DNA of 64,000 nucleotides from assembly GCA_032433595.1 (NCBI GenBank), contig JASWJB010000016.1, positions 1 to 64,000 on the forward strand, in the 5' to 3' direction. Shown piece by piece: positions 23,573 to 35,782 of this stretch; within the stretch, counting starts at the first letter, position 1, and the number at the start of each line of letters is the position of its first letter. The position numbers were made by a program, and so were the translations under genes. The notes below the pieces were generated by a model. That model searched no databases. It saw only the letters and a list, made by a program, of their open reading frames with translations, and was not told where the DNA came from. This DNA is from Conoideocrella luteorostrata (lineage: Eukaryota; Ascomycota; Sordariomycetes; Hypocreales; Clavicipitaceae).

Positions 23573-25563
23573 GGTTTCAGCAGAGGACGTATCGTGCGGT
23601 TAAATAATAGCACTGGGTATAACCGCTTCCTGTGCAAAGGAAACCACGGTATTCGAAATGCTGTCAGCTAGCTGAGCGCTCAACGTGAGCCCCGGCGTCG
23701 CTCCGGATCTGCGCGCTCCTCCGCAATAAATGGAAGCTGAATCTCGTAGTGGCTCGCAACACGCATCTGGTACTTGAAAAATGAAGTTCGCATATGGGAT
23801 GGCTTTTGTATATGCATTGGACAGTTGATTGCAAGGCGAAGGGGGATAGTCTGCGTCGGGGGTAAAGTGTGATTTTCACCAAATGGTGTAGAGGATCAAG
23901 AGGAAGAAAAAAATAGGGAGAGAAAAGGCGGCTACTGTGAAGCATTTAATTAGAAGGAGTCTGACTGGTCCAAGCATTCAGTAGCCGCACAGGGGGTGTG
24001 GCCCGCCCTCCAGTCACTCGAGACTTACCGCATTCTCAGCTCAAGGAAAATTCCGCCAGGCGGGCCTTGCTTTTTTTTTCTCTCTCCCTCAATTGCCCTT
24101 CTCCGTGTCACGCCTCTAGCGTTTTCCCCGCTAGTCACACACATGAATTACTGGGAAGGTCGTGCTCAGCCGGCGGGGCAGCCAGTAACAGCACTACCGT
24201 CAGTGGACCCAGCATGCTTCTCCGGATTCTCTCGCTCGCTTATTACTATTACAGCGCGGAGTACGGAGTACATACGTAAGATCTCTGACGACAGACACGG
24301 GTAGATTTTGATGGATTCTACAGGCTACCGACAGTCCCCAATCTGGCCGCAGTCTGGTTTGACGCTGATCAACCTACTCCGTACGGAGGACATAGCCCTT
24401 AATGCCTCCCTTGCCACCCTCGTTCCTGCGGGCGGCTGACTCCACCAGACCTCATGTGCCCTGCTGAATAGGTACTTGAAGTGCTTTTTGAGCTGCCTAC
24501 TGCTGCGGACGCAACGGGGTGATCATACGTACGCATACATACGCTGGGCATTCATGCTACTTTCTCACATGCATCGGCCCTGACCCGATTAGGGGCCACA
24601 ACTTGATTTGTGGTGCTTCGGCACTTAACCTTGGTTGGATGCGTAAAGGGTTGACCGAGATCGTGCTTTGCTCACAAACGACTGCACTACATAATTCATT
24701 TGACACATCCAGGCAAATGGCTGTCAGCGCGAGAAGGTCTCGGGAAACCAAGCAATCGCAAGCTGCCATGGACCCCAGCTGAACAGGCCACGTTGCACTG
24801 GACATGTTTGCTCGGATTTGGACTTGGTGTGCGTGCCTAAGAAATACGACTCGGATTCAGCCGACGTCAAACAAGGAAGTTGACTACGAATGCATGTATA
24901 CAGGACTAGGTACTCCGGGAGCAATGAGGCATTTGCCATTAATAAGTATGTACTCCGTAAATTAAACCATAATCACGACCAGACCTCGGCGAGATTTACA
25001 AGCAGTGCCGTACATTTATCGGTATCCAGCGATCCTACGGTGTCGCTGCCGCTACCTACGCCAAACTCGCGCGACCAAAAATACATTACGATATACGGTT
25101 ACTGTAACTCACTCCTCTATGAACGGAGACTCGGTTTGCAATCAAACAGCCATGGCTACCGGAGATGGGACTGCAGCAGCAAGAGAGGTATTTGCGATAA
25201 GTAAGTGTATTCATAGCAACCTTCTGCTCGTCGCTCCACTAGACTGACTGGTCCAGCAGCATGCGCGCTGAGTCCAACCTGCTGCTGCCAACCTGCGCGC
25301 CCCACTGCGGCTTGAAGGTGCCTGGCCAATTTTAGGACCTCCGACGTAGAATGAGAAAAAAAAAGTATCGACACCAAATAGCTCGAACGTTTCGAATCTT
25401 GCAGGCAGCTAGCGTCCCGGCTCATTGGCTTCAGCATCATCGCCGAAAGCTACATTTTACAACAGCCACGGCAAATTCGCATCGAGCCATCCGGACTTAA
25501 TTTCGTCGCTCTACCACAGCTGCCAGGGACTAGGACGGCGAGGGACGAGCCGTCACATTCATC
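23573..25563. promoter_or_regulatory. Divergent promoter region psk1-like / prp4
   Basis: 2 kb between divergently transcribed genes. Contains TACGGAGTAC at 24262-24271 and TACTCCGTAC at 24375-24384. No coding region or RNA gene is recognised. Confidence 0.45.
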
Positions 25564-27123
25564 ATGATACATCCATCGCGTCAGGCATATGTAGAAGATG
25601 CCGATTCGCCTGGAGGCATCGCTTTGGAGGATATCAAGGATGACCAAGATTACGAAATGTCGGGAGTACCAGGTGCTGGCCCAGAAAAAACTTCGGCTAT
25701 CCTGAACCAGTTCAACAGGAAACGACTAGCTGCCACCATAGCTGTACCCACCGATGATGGTCGCGTTCGCGCAAAGCTTAGGGAGATGGGAGAGCCTATC
25801 ACACTTTTCGGGGAAGGGCCTGGCGACCGTCGCGATCGATTACGAGAGTTAATGACTATACAAGCCGAACTGAGTGGTCTTGAGAATGGCGACGCCGCCA
25901 TGGACGATGCTCCCACGGAAGAAGCGACCGAGGAACAGGAAGAGGAGTTCTATTCCAGAGGAGGAGACGCCCTTCTCAAAGCGCGAATAAATATTGCCGA
26001 GTACTCGCTACCTCGTGCCAAGCAACGAGTGGCATATCAGAAGCAGGAGGCAACGATTTCCCTACGAACCCAAGTCAAATTCAGAAAACACATCAAGGAG
26101 AGACTACAAGCATTCGAGCTTCAAGGTAGTCAGACTGTCGGCGAAAGACACATCAGCATGACGAGAATATCTCCCAACGGAGAGCTTGTAGCTGTTGGTA
26201 ACTGGGGTGGACAGGTCAAGTTGGTCGAGATTCCGAACTTGACTGAAAAGATGAGCTTTCGTGGCCACACAAACAAAATCAGTGGACTGTCATGGTTTCC
26301 AGGAGCTACACTGCCAGATAATGGTGTTTCTCCAGACTCAGTGAACTTGGCTTCTGGCGGGGCGGAGGGACTGGTACAGCTGTGGTCTCTGAATCAAGAC
26401 ACGCCGTTGTCCACATTACAAGGACATTCCCAGCGCGTTTGCCGTGTCGAATTCCATCCATCTGGTCGCTATCTGGCCTCAGCATCAGAAGACACCTCGT
26501 GGAGGCTCTGGGACGTCGAGAGTACAGCAGAGTTGCTTCTTCAGGAAGGACACTCAAGGGGAGTCTACGCCGTTAGCTTCAATACGGATGGCTCACTTCT
26601 AGCTAGCGCTGGCTTAGATAGTATTGGTCGTATCTGGGACTTGAGATCCGGGAGGACAGTCATGATCCTGGATGGTCACTTGGATGGTCATATCAAACCA
26701 ATTCACGCACTGGACTGGAGCTCAGACGGGCATCGGGTACTATCTGGGTCCGCCGACGGCTGGATCAAATGCTGGGATGTCCGCAAGGTTCAGCGGACAG
26801 CTGGAATTGGTGCTCACTCCAGCGCGGTCTCAGATATGCGATGGTTCAAGGGCATGGACGACACTCTGGACGGTATTCCGCCTGGTGTGGACGAGAAGGG
26901 TGCCCAGATCCCCAAGAAATCAAGCACATTCTTTGTGTCCAGCGGGTTTGACAAGAATGTCAAGATTTTCTCAGCCGATGACTGGACCTTGGTGCAGACT
27001 TTAAGCGGCCACACGGGACCGGTTGCTAGTGTAGACTACAGTCGGGATGGAAAATGGCTTGTGAGTGGTGGCCATGATCGGACAGTTAAGCTTTGGGGCC
27101 GAAACGATTGCGAGCCTCTATGA
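25564..27123 (+). CDS. prp4: U4/U6 snRNP protein Prp4 (WD40)
   Basis: Single exon, 519 aa. The N-terminal half has the Prp4/SFM motif ([20 protein letters not shown], about residues 73-92) and a coiled basic stretch. The C-terminal half carries about seven WD40 blades, for example [45 protein letters not shown] and the closing [13 protein letters not shown]. This matches Prp4 (human PRPF4), which with Prp3 binds the U4/U6 duplex in the tri-snRNP in the nucleus. The start at 25564 ([12 protein letters not shown]) matches the family N-terminus. The nearby U2 snRNA and lsm8 share the splicing theme. Confidence 0.93.
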   Translation: MIHPSRQAYVEDADSPGGIALEDIKDDQDYEMSGVPGAGPEKTSAILNQFNRKRLAATIAVPTDDGRVRAKLREMGEPITLFGEGPGDRRDRLRELMTIQAELSGLENGDAAMDDAPTEEATEEQEEEFYSRGGDALLKARINIAEYSLPRAKQRVAYQKQEATISLRTQVKFRKHIKERLQAFELQGSQTVGERHISMTRISPNGELVAVGNWGGQVKLVEIPNLTEKMSFRGHTNKISGLSWFPGATLPDNGVSPDSVNLASGGAEGLVQLWSLNQDTPLSTLQGHSQRVCRVEFHPSGRYLASASEDTSWRLWDVESTAELLLQEGHSRGVYAVSFNTDGSLLASAGLDSIGRIWDLRSGRTVMILDGHLDGHIKPIHALDWSSDGHRVLSGSADGWIKCWDVRKVQRTAGIGAHSSAVSDMRWFKGMDDTLDGIPPGVDEKGAQIPKKSSTFFVSSGFDKNVKIFSADDWTLVQTLSGHTGPVASVDYSRDGKWLVSGGHDRTVKLWGRNDCEPL

Positions 27124-27880
27124 AAGGAACACCCGGTAGTGCGAGAGTGGAGGACCTTCAAGTGAAATGTACATTACGTTCGCAAAGAACATAGCAAAAC
27201 CATTGATACCTTCTCTTGTGTCACGCATGCAAACGAGCAAACAAAGAACGAGCATCATTCGAGGCTTGCAGCAAACACAGCTCAATATCTCTCGTAGCCC
27301 CTCATTTGTTTGATACAGTAACAAATAGTGCCAGTTCAGATAAACAATGGATGAATCGCAGCAAGCGATCTTCATTGGGCTAGACGCCGACGGGTACAAT
27401 AATAGTCAAGGCAGCGCAAAGCCGGAAATGCCACGAGAGGCGCCAAGTTTGGGTACTGTACGCACAACTCTGAGAGAATGTCCGCTTAGGTAAACCACTT
27501 CTTGCAATAAAATATTCAGGTGTTGTTTATTATACGTAAAATAGTTCTACATTTACTCAAAATACCGAGCATATGCCATAAGATCATAATAATTATACAA
27601 ATGATGAGTGGAGATCCTAGTAAGACCTCTTGGAATACGCAGATATGTGCAGCGGTGGGGGGTAGTGGTGGGTCAGCTGATTCGGCTGATTAGATACAGA
27701 GTCTCCATCAATAACCTTTCAACGCTGTTGTCCCTCTCTTCCACACCTGAATGAGGCAGACAACATCGTCGCATAATTTTGTACTCGACCAACTATCAGC
27801 GGCCTTTTCGACCAGTCTCCATGGTTTCCTCACGTCGCCTTTCAACACTTATCGCCAACCCGACATAAATTCTGCCGGAC
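27124..27880. other. Intergenic, prp4 3' end to pch1-like promoter
   Basis: AT-rich in the middle (27500-27600); CT-rich before 27881. No gene seen. Confidence 0.4.
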
Positions 27881-29251
27881 ATGGCCAGCATAGACCGATA
27901 CCGGCCTCCGCGCGAAGGCTATCAACCTCCCAGTCTGCCGGGAGGCTCTCGCGCCGACGGACCTCCACGCTCTCCTCACCCACGAGAAGTGCCGCCAGCG
28001 GCTCCTACTCCTCCACAGCATAGTTCGCGCACATCTCCTCCGCGGCCCCAAGCTCAGAATCAATCTAGCCAGCAGTCTCCGGCAGCACAATCCGGACGCA
28101 ATGGACAACCCGCCGTGGCGAATCAATGGTCTTTCACATCAGAAGAGGTTCAAAGCACACCGAGCATTGTAGATGGTGTCTCCCCAACAGAGGAAAGGCT
28201 TCGACGAGCCAAGGGCGTCAATTTCATTTATCAAGCTGGCGTGATGCTGGACTTGCCACAAATTACGCTGTGGGTTGCTGGGGTCTTCTTTCACAGATTC
28301 TTTATGCGATTCAGCATGGTGCAAGAGAAGGGCGGCATACATCACTATGTAAGTTTACTGATATCATCGTCAGCTTTGAAGAACAATGGCGTGAAATTGA
28401 ACGCGAGTGTTTTATGATTATGACATTAACCTCAAACGTCACAGAATATCGCTGCTACGGCCCTCTTCCTTGCCAACAAAGTCGAAGAAAACTGTCGTAA
28501 AACAAAGGATATCATCATAGCGGTTGCTAAGGTGGCTCAAAAGAACGCAAAGCTCATTATCGATGAGCAAAGCAAGGAGTACTGGCGGTGGCGAGATAGC
28601 ATCCTTACTTACGAGGAGGTCATGCTGGAGCAGCTCACTTTCGACCTCATGGTCGACAATCCCTATCGCAATCTTTTCGATCTCCTCGGCCAACTCGATA
28701 TTGTCCATAACAAAAATTTGAGGCAGGCTGCCTGGGCATTCTGCAACGATGCCTGCTTGACCGCAATTCCTCTTCTCATCGAAGCGAGGGATGTGGCAAT
28801 TAGTGCGATCTTCTTTGCTAGTGTCCATACAAATCAGCAAATTGACGATATCAATGGCGAATCATGGTGGAAATATTTGAACGGGGACGAGGAACTCTGC
28901 ACCAAGGCTATCGAGGTGATGCGTCAGTTCTACACGGAGAATCCGCTTAGAAAGCAGAACCCGTCGCTGCCATCACCTGCCTTCGACATAGAAAACACTA
29001 GGAGGCGCACAGATACGCTCTTGAGTCAACCCGAGACGTTATCTTCGAATGGTACGCCGATGGAGCTAGATAAGGCCAGTCCAAGCAGGAGCCCAGCTCC
29101 GAGAACGAACGGCGCGGATGGGGGTGACACAAGCTTATTAAGATCCCCGACTAAGAGAAAAGATGCTGTGTCCGAGCGAGCCTCTGATCGTGAGAGAGCC
29201 GAAAAGCGAGCCAAGGTATCAGAGGACGAAGGCGAGCTTGTGGAAGATTAA
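27881..29251 (+). CDS. Transcription-type cyclin (Pch1/cyclin T-K-like)
   Basis: Exons 27881-28348 and 28445-29251, intron 96 nt (GTAAGT to CACAG), phase 0; 424 aa. Residues 1-90 are Pro/Ser/Arg-rich. The cyclin fold follows: RRAKGVNFIYQAGVMLDLPQ, VAGVFFHRFFMRFSM, NIAATALFLANKVEENCRK, LTYEEVMLEQLTFDLMVDNPY, then a second cyclin repeat (AAWAFCNDACLT, ISAIFFASVHTN). The tail is charged with an NLS-like RERAEKRAK. The pattern fits fungal C-type cyclins such as Pch1, partner of Cdk9 in P-TEFb, which phosphorylates RNA polymerase II and Spt5. Cyclin K-like or a CTDK-type cyclin remain possible. Confidence 0.85.
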
Positions 29252-29911
29252 GATACGAAGCTAGCGTTTGCAAAAAGGATACGTGTTTTTCATGGCGTTT
29301 GAGGCGAATTCTTCAGTCCAGACTTTGTTGGCTTTCGACCATGGATGATATCAACAGGGTCTTGCAGATTTTTTGTTTCCTTCTGTATGTATGAACTTGG
29401 CATGAGACGGCGTCACGGATTGTGGTGGACGCCATAGGGCTATTATAGTGCTAGAAATACTTGGTTAGCCACGCAAAGTTCGCGACCAACACTGAAACAT
29501 GAATAGTGTGAGGAGTTGTCTGAAAACATTATTACTCTGCACGGAAGTGTTGCTCTATTTGTTGGTTATGCATATGAGATTTAGTTCCGTAACGAGTCAC
29601 GGCCTGCTGTTCAATGAACGAATGGGATTATCGAATTTGTGAAATGAAGTTGGAATTGTGATTGAAATGCAGGATCTCAAGTTGATACTTGCCTTCGGCA
29701 GAGCATCAACTTCACTGCCTGCCGCATTAGATTCATTACAGGTGGCAGGCAGGTGGGCAGGCAACAGGGTAACTGCTCGTCGCCCACCACTGCCAGTGCT
29801 CGTCACCCACCGCAAAATTCTGCCACTGTCACCCACACCGCCTATGAAATTTAGTATATAATGCTCGCCCACCCGCCATTCTTTTTGAATTTTTTCTTTC
29901 CTTTCTTCTTT
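29252..29911. promoter_or_regulatory. U2 snRNA upstream region
   Basis: No coding support. Near 29740-29830 is a GC-rich stretch with two near-copies of GCTCGTC(G/A)CCCACC, followed by the TATA element at 29855. Confidence 0.5.
29855..29861 (+). promoter_or_regulatory. TATA-like element of the U2 gene
   Basis: TATATAA lies about 51 nt upstream of the inferred U2 5' end, a plausible position for an snRNA core promoter. Confidence 0.5.
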
Positions 29912-30100
29912 AGCTCTCTTTGCCTTTTGGCTTAGATCAAGTGTAGTATCTGTTCTTTTCAGTTTAATCTCTGAAAGGTCTCTATTGAGACCAATCGTGA
30001 TTATTCTTATTTTTGGCTTTCGGGCAGTTTCCTCTGTGCTTGCACATGATTCTACCCACAGTGTCCCTGGTATTACACTGCCTCCAGGTGACGCGAACTT
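29912..30100 (+). ncRNA. U2 spliceosomal snRNA
   Basis: The 5' domain (from about 29914: CTCTCTTTGCCTTTTGGCTT, then AGATCAAGTGTAGTATCTG) matches the near-invariant fungal U2 sequence. The branch-point recognition element GTAGTA is at 29943-29948. Stem IIa lies in TTTTCAGTTTAATCTCTGAAA, and stem IIb is a perfect hairpin GGTCTC-TATT-GAGACC (29978-29993). A consensus Sm site ATTTTTGG is at 30009-30016. Stem-loop IV, CCTGG-TATTACACTGCCT-CCAGG (30066-30088), resembles the U2B''/U2A' binding loop. U2 base-pairs with the intron branch site. The 5' end is set by alignment to yeast U2; the 3' end is approximate. Any open frame on the opposite strand here is a shadow. Confidence 0.95.
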
Positions 30101-30808
30101 AACTTTTTTCATTGCTTACGCTGGCTGGTCCAGCGGAGTGAAGAAGGAATCGTGCTTGTTTATCGCAGAGGACGTGGTGAGGTAACCTGTGACTAGAATA
30201 GTATATTATTTGGACGTAAAGATTGAATTTGCTCTGCTGAGATGGGGGAGCTTTGGGTATGGGTGTTGAGCTTCACTTTTGTAGGAAAGTTGTGTGAAAT
30301 TCGTGTTCACCCGCGTTTATACTAATACCTACGTACTTCCCGCGCCGCCAAAGAATCTGTTGTCTCGACTGCTATTGTGATGATTCCTGGAAGAGTCGGA
30401 GAGCGAGGATACTGCCTACTCGTTTTTTGCCTGACAAGTTTCACGGGTCATACCTTCGTACTAGCTTCACGCCTTAGAGAATGTCGTGGGCATTTGGGGC
30501 TGCTCCGAAGCACCCAAGCTCCGTAGTGTCCTTTACAATTTCGATGAACCGATGACTGTCCACGAAAGGGAGGTTTATCAAGCAGTCTTCTGCGCTTGCT
30601 CGCCACTTTGGAGCCTTGTGCCTGATGTTTTGTGTTTGTGTGCCATTTCAGAAAATGTGGGTTTAGCCTAAACCTGCTGGTTTGCTCAGCCGTACGACCT
30701 CTAAGCTGCCCTGACCTCCCCACTCCATGCGATCAGCAGGTTGCAGCTTCTTCACCACGAGTGCCCTTCACAATCTTTGGTGAAGCGACAAAGGCTGGAC
30801 TCTACAAG
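30101..30808. other. Intergenic between U2 snRNA and lsm8
   Basis: U2 3' flank and lsm8 upstream region. No further gene recognised. Confidence 0.45.
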
Positions 30809-31246
30809 ATGGCAACCCTGGGAGGTTATCTGAACAGTGCGTGTCCTGGACTTCTGATCTGGGCCACAATACTTCGATTACTAACACAGTTTCCTACCTG
30901 TAGAGAAAGTGCTGGTTGTGACGGCCGACTCGCGAATTTTGGTCGGAACGCTCGCAGCCTGTGATCAGTCCACAAATCTGGTATTTAGCCCAATTGCGTC
31001 GCATAACACCGCAGTACTCCCTTGGAAAAGAGCTGACAATATTTTTGGCAGGTCTTGAAAGATACAGAGGAGCGAGTTATTCACGAAGCCGACGACAATG
31101 AGCCTTCCGAAGTCCACCCGCTTGGCCTTTACCTTGTACGAGGAGACAATGTGTGTTCCGTTGGCTTAATAGACGAGCAACTTGATGAGAGCATCAACTG
31201 GACAGAAGTAAAGGGATCGGAAATAGGCGGCATCAAACATATCTAG
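30809..31246 (+). CDS. lsm8: U6 snRNA-associated Sm-like protein LSm8
   Basis: Three exons, 30809-30836, 30904-30980 and 31052-31246, with introns of 67 and 71 nt; 99 aa. The first exon is nine codons plus one base. The first join produces an AAG codon, giving MATLGGYLNKKVLVVTADSR. Sm motif 1 is VTADSRILVGTLAACDQSTN and Sm motif 2 is LYLVRGDNVCSVGLID; the end is INWTEVKGSEIGGIKHI, as in LSm8. LSm8 defines the nuclear LSm2-8 ring that binds the U6 3' oligo(U) tail and helps U4/U6 annealing. It is transcribed in the same direction as the U2 gene 0.7 kb upstream. Confidence 0.94.
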
Positions 31247-31502
31247 AAGACCCGTCTTATTGGACAACTTACCAGTCACGACCTTGAAGGGCGAACGAGG
31301 CGAGGAGATATAATGGCATTTTGACGGCGTTGATGGAGTAACAGGAGTTAGGTTGGAACAGTTTGTTTATTTTATTTATATCCAGGCTTCATGTGGCTAT
31401 GGAGCTATCCAAGAAGACAATGTTGTCACACTGTCATGGCGAGTGAGAGCCTACCAGTGTCTCTTTCTAGCAGAAGAGACAAAGAACTATATATGATTAC
31501 AC

Positions 31503-33003
31503 TTACGCAAAAACTCGCTTCATCCAAACGTCCTTGAAAATATCCTCACCAGGCGACTCGACGAGGCGGTTTACTCTGTTCCTTTGGAGGACGCTCATCC
31601 AGCCCATCGTGTCACCGTGAACGTTGTCAATAGCAAGGATATTGGGATCATCACGAGGATCAACAGATACCAGGGCTGCAGCTTCTGCAGGCTTGGTTCG
31701 AGCTCTATTGTCGACGACATGCATGCCGCGAGTCCAATGACCCGAGGTTTCAATGCGGATATCCTCCAACTTGGCAGGGTATTTCCACTTTGGATCATCA
31801 TGGGTCAGCATGTACCACACCGTCAGGGGGTCGTGCAAGGAGAGGCCTGGTTCTTCTCCGTCGCCTACCATGCTCTCAATCTGACCGAAGGCCCCTTTGA
31901 TAAAGTGCGACGCCCATGTCGCCAGAGGGCTACCTGCGTCAAGGTAGGGCTGGACGCCATCAGCGAAGAAGCTCTTAGTGATGAGATGAGGAGTGGTTAT
32001 GTCCAATGGAGCAAGAGTTAGCTTCAACTGTCTCGACAGCTTGGCTGGATAAGGAGGAAGGGTAGAAAGGCTCTGTGGGATGGGAGGCATCGTTGAAGAA
32101 GGCGTGTAAGAAGTCAGCGCATAAACGCGAGCGGCAGCGACAGCGTCGGCATAGCAGTTAAATTCAGCCACGGGCGTGACGTTACCCTCGACGTTCACAG
32201 CACCACCCATCACAACGAGCTCTTTGACTCGGAGAAATGTCTCAGGGTCCTCGGCAGCGGCCATGGCGACATTGGTAAGGGGGCCAACGGCGCAGATGGA
32301 GACGGTGTCGATGGGGTTCTCTTTGAGGATTCGTAGAATTTCCCTGTGGGCGGGCTCTTTAGATGGAGTGAAAAATGGGGAGCAAGTGTTGGCATCTGCC
32401 GGAGCCTCAGCATCTTTCTGGAATAATGACTTCCAGGTCTCGGCAGGGCTGAGATGCGGGTGTGCATCATGCACATTGTGCAGTCCATCAAGTCCATCTG
32501 AACCTCGTTAGTCAGTATATCCCCTAACACGTACTCATACATGGCCATGGGACCGTTGTACGGGTGATGTAAACTCACGGAAATAGTCGGCCATCAGGTT
32601 CTCGTCCTCCAGTGAGTGTTCCGGCCCGACGGCGACAACAGGCTTGTTCTTCTTCATAGTTTCGAAACCCTCGGGTCTACCAACTGACTTCCTCCATTCC
32701 ATCTCCTTCTCCAATACATGGAACATGGCAACTACGTTCCGAAGACAGCTAGCACCAAATGTCAGATAATTTGTGACCCGTGCATGACAGAAGAGAATAC
32801 CTCTTACCTTTGCAGGGGGACATTCCCATAGGTCACGGACAACATTGCTACCTCGAGTTCCTCCGGAGAGGCACTTAAGGCGAGAAGCATGGCCATGACA
32901 TCGTCGACGCCTGCAGTTTGTTAAAAGAAGAGAAACTTTAGGTACTGGATGTTAAATGCTGCTTACCGGGGTCGGTGTCTATTATGATTTTTTGAGGAGC
33001 CAT
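31503..33003 (-). CDS. Inosine-uridine-preferring nucleoside hydrolase
   Basis: Four exons, 33003-32967, 32910-32808, 32748-32579 and 32497-31503; introns of 56, 59 and 81 nt; phases agree; 434 aa. The N-terminus has the Ca-binding DTDPGVDD signature of the nucleoside hydrolase family (residues 9-16, split by intron 1). Later come the family motifs ICAVGPLTNVAMA, VMGGAV and EFNCYADAVAA, and near the C-terminus HDPLTVWYML with the conserved active-site Asp. These enzymes cleave the N-glycosidic bond of ribonucleosides for purine and pyrimidine salvage. No signal peptide, so cytosolic. Yeast Urh1 is a distant relative; exact substrate preference is not deducible. Confidence 0.9.
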
Positions 33004-35782
33004 TTGTCGCGTCAGGAGCAACTTCTTATGCGTCGCAACAAATCCAGAAACTTTATGTAGGGGAAGAGGAATGTCGAAATGTATTCTCGACACTACGGTG
33101 TGAAACTAGATTTGAAATGGTGTTTGTCAAAGACAGGTCTGCTAAATATGTAAGACGCAAAATGCAGACTGTGTTACTGCTCTCCATCGCCCGTCATGAT
33201 AAGAGAGGATTTCGCAAGCCTCTCCTCTTAGTGGTGCATGCCTGTGCCCCTCAGTTGACCTAACTGGGTGGGGTGGCGAGCTGCCCAATGTACGGGGTGG
33301 CACACCGAGACGGATTGGATGGATAGAGAGAAAAGTCATAGTCGGGAGGTGCCGGTCGGCCGCCTCCGGGAGCTGAGGGGGGAACCGTGATGATCAATTG
33401 AATGGTCATGTTAGGCGGATGCGTGCCGAGTGCAATTGATGGGAATCGAGTCATGCCAAGCAGATGATCGATGGGACTGGAAGGGAAGAATATATCGTTT
33501 GGAGAAAATGGAGTTTTGGCAGAGCTGAGCGGTGAGGCGTGAGAGCTGATTGATAAGAAGCAGCCGGGACAAGAAGTCACGGTTCGGGGATGATGTTTTA
33601 CGCTTATGTGTTATAGGCTAACCAACAATTGATTATTACGTGTGAACCGAAACTGGCGGTGCAAGTCTTGTCGGATCTGGCCCGGCGGATTTGGATATTA
33701 TTTTCGAGCTGATAATTAGCTGGAATTGGATGTTCTGTGTCTGTTTGGGAAGCTCGAGGTGGAGTTGAGTGAGAGCTGTGTCGTGATTGGATGTTTGGCT
33801 ATGTAAACGTGGCAAGACACTGCTTAGCACAGCTACCTGGCAATATCAATTACTAGTTAAGTAGTTAGCTTCTCCCTCTTCCTCCCAGGGTCCTGTCTAA
33901 AAGGAGTAAAGTATTTATTTTATTTATTTTTCATCTATTCATCTATTCAGGTTTTTTTTTGTGTGTTTCACTCGTGTACTTGTCTTTATAGCAATATCCT
34001 GCTGGAGAACATTAACCAACAGTTCGATCTTCATAGTAGTGGATTTAGGTCGTATGGCGCCCTGTGAGTCAAAACAGTAAATTATCATATGCTCCAAAAA
34101 AGGAAGCTCAGTGCAGGGTGAACACATGGCCTGACCTCGTGGCGATGCTGAGATGACTTACACCCCGCCCGCTCGGCTTAAAATATGTAATTAAACAACC
34201 ATCATGCCAGCGTGTTGTTCACTGACAAATCGATATATATTCAGTACATGGCACTTTGTGGACGTCTCAAAACCTGAATCATGCAGAGGTCTGTGGAACT
34301 GAAAAGATGGATAGATAGACATTGGGTTGTGTGTCTGAAACCGAGCATGCATATGGAGTATAATAGATCGTATTACGTCCCTTGTTTCAGTGCGCTTGCA
34401 GGTGGTTTGAATCGCCCCAGCATGAACTTCTTTGTCTGGGAATTGAAACTTTTGGGACGCAGCTGAATGTTAGGTAGGTACAGCGCCTATTAGACTCCAT
34501 GCTTGATATTATGTGCTGTGTGTGATGTACTAAGTTTGTGGCTTGCATTTACTTGTTCTATTTCGCCGTTCGGTTACTGAGGAAGGTCCCCGGGATTGGT
34601 TATGATAACTAAGTTAGGTACTTAGTCGAACAGCATTGAAATATGCCTGACGCGGCACAGTCCGTGCGGTTCCTGGGTACGGAGTACTTTTATTTGAATA
34701 TGTGACGACGACTGGTAAACTCCGGATCCGAAGCACGCAGCCGGACGTGCTGCAGCCATCGTGTATGGGCACTCTGCTTTCGTAATTGATGCCCTCAGCT
34801 CCATTACCCGGCCTTCGCCGTTTGTGAGTGGCTGGCCGTCTTATCCGCAGTTTGTCTCGCAGTCTGTCTTGCAGTGCCGGCGACTCTCCAGATTTGGTGT
34901 ACAATTTTGGATTCACCACAGCGCCTGCCCAAAAGAGTCTGGCCCGGTAGGTATTCCATAGTCAAGAGGTACTGTCAACTACCAGGCGAAGCCGTAAGCA
35001 TCTGTGGAGTCTCCTGTCTCGTCAAAGTAGCGAGTACTTCGGTTCGTACTTTGGATTGGATGGTGCCGCCGGTCACTGGGGAAGGTACGGGATACCACCG
35101 TCTAGCTGCACATTCGAACACTAGCTCCATGCCAGGTTGCTTCTCTCTGTGGCTCCCCATTCATGCAACCTGGCCAGCTGGCCAAAACTCTCGTCCAGAG
35201 TTCCCATCTGGCCATTTCGCCAAAGTCTTCGGCCGATTGACTTGCCATTCGCAGCCCACACGTTTCATTCTTCCGGCTGGGCTTTGTTGTGCCACCATCA
35301 CTTTTCTCCTTTCACATTTCATCTTCTCGCTGGGGATTCTTTCTTTCCCTTTCTCTTATCAGCTAAAACACAACACATTCTTTTCTCTTCGCCCCCCGTG
35401 GCCCTGCATAAACCCCACCTACCCCCTGATCCCTTTCCGTCTCCTCGTTCGCTGCCGCTTAAGAAGGATCACCTAGCAGCCAACAGGGGAAAAAAAATTA
35501 TCAAAAATAAAAAATCATCACTGCTACAGTGTATACTCGAGTCGGCGTGCATTCTGTCGCGTCACCGTCGGCATCATCACCTTACAGCACGTCTCTCGCG
35601 ACGATTTGCGCTGAGAAGCCCTTATCTCGCCTGCTACTTCATAGAGAACGTAGCTCCCGCTGATCCCCAACACATTGACTTCTGAGATCAGCATCGCCTC
35701 AACCATCTACGCGATTCCGGGACCTTCGTCGGTCATTACATCTTTATTTCTCTACTTCAACCCCCAATCTAGATCGCACGAG
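33004..35782. promoter_or_regulatory. Divergent intergenic region
   Basis: 2.8 kb between the nucleoside hydrolase (minus) and the gene at 35783 (plus). Contains TACGGAGTAC at 34678-34687. From 35280 to 35560 the plus strand is CT-rich, then A-rich, typical of a promoter and leader. No gene recognised. Confidence 0.45.

Noticed and set aside
29597..30112. 171-codon minus-strand open frame
   Set aside because: It overlaps the U2 snRNA, whose conservation explains the open sequence, and has no protein motif.
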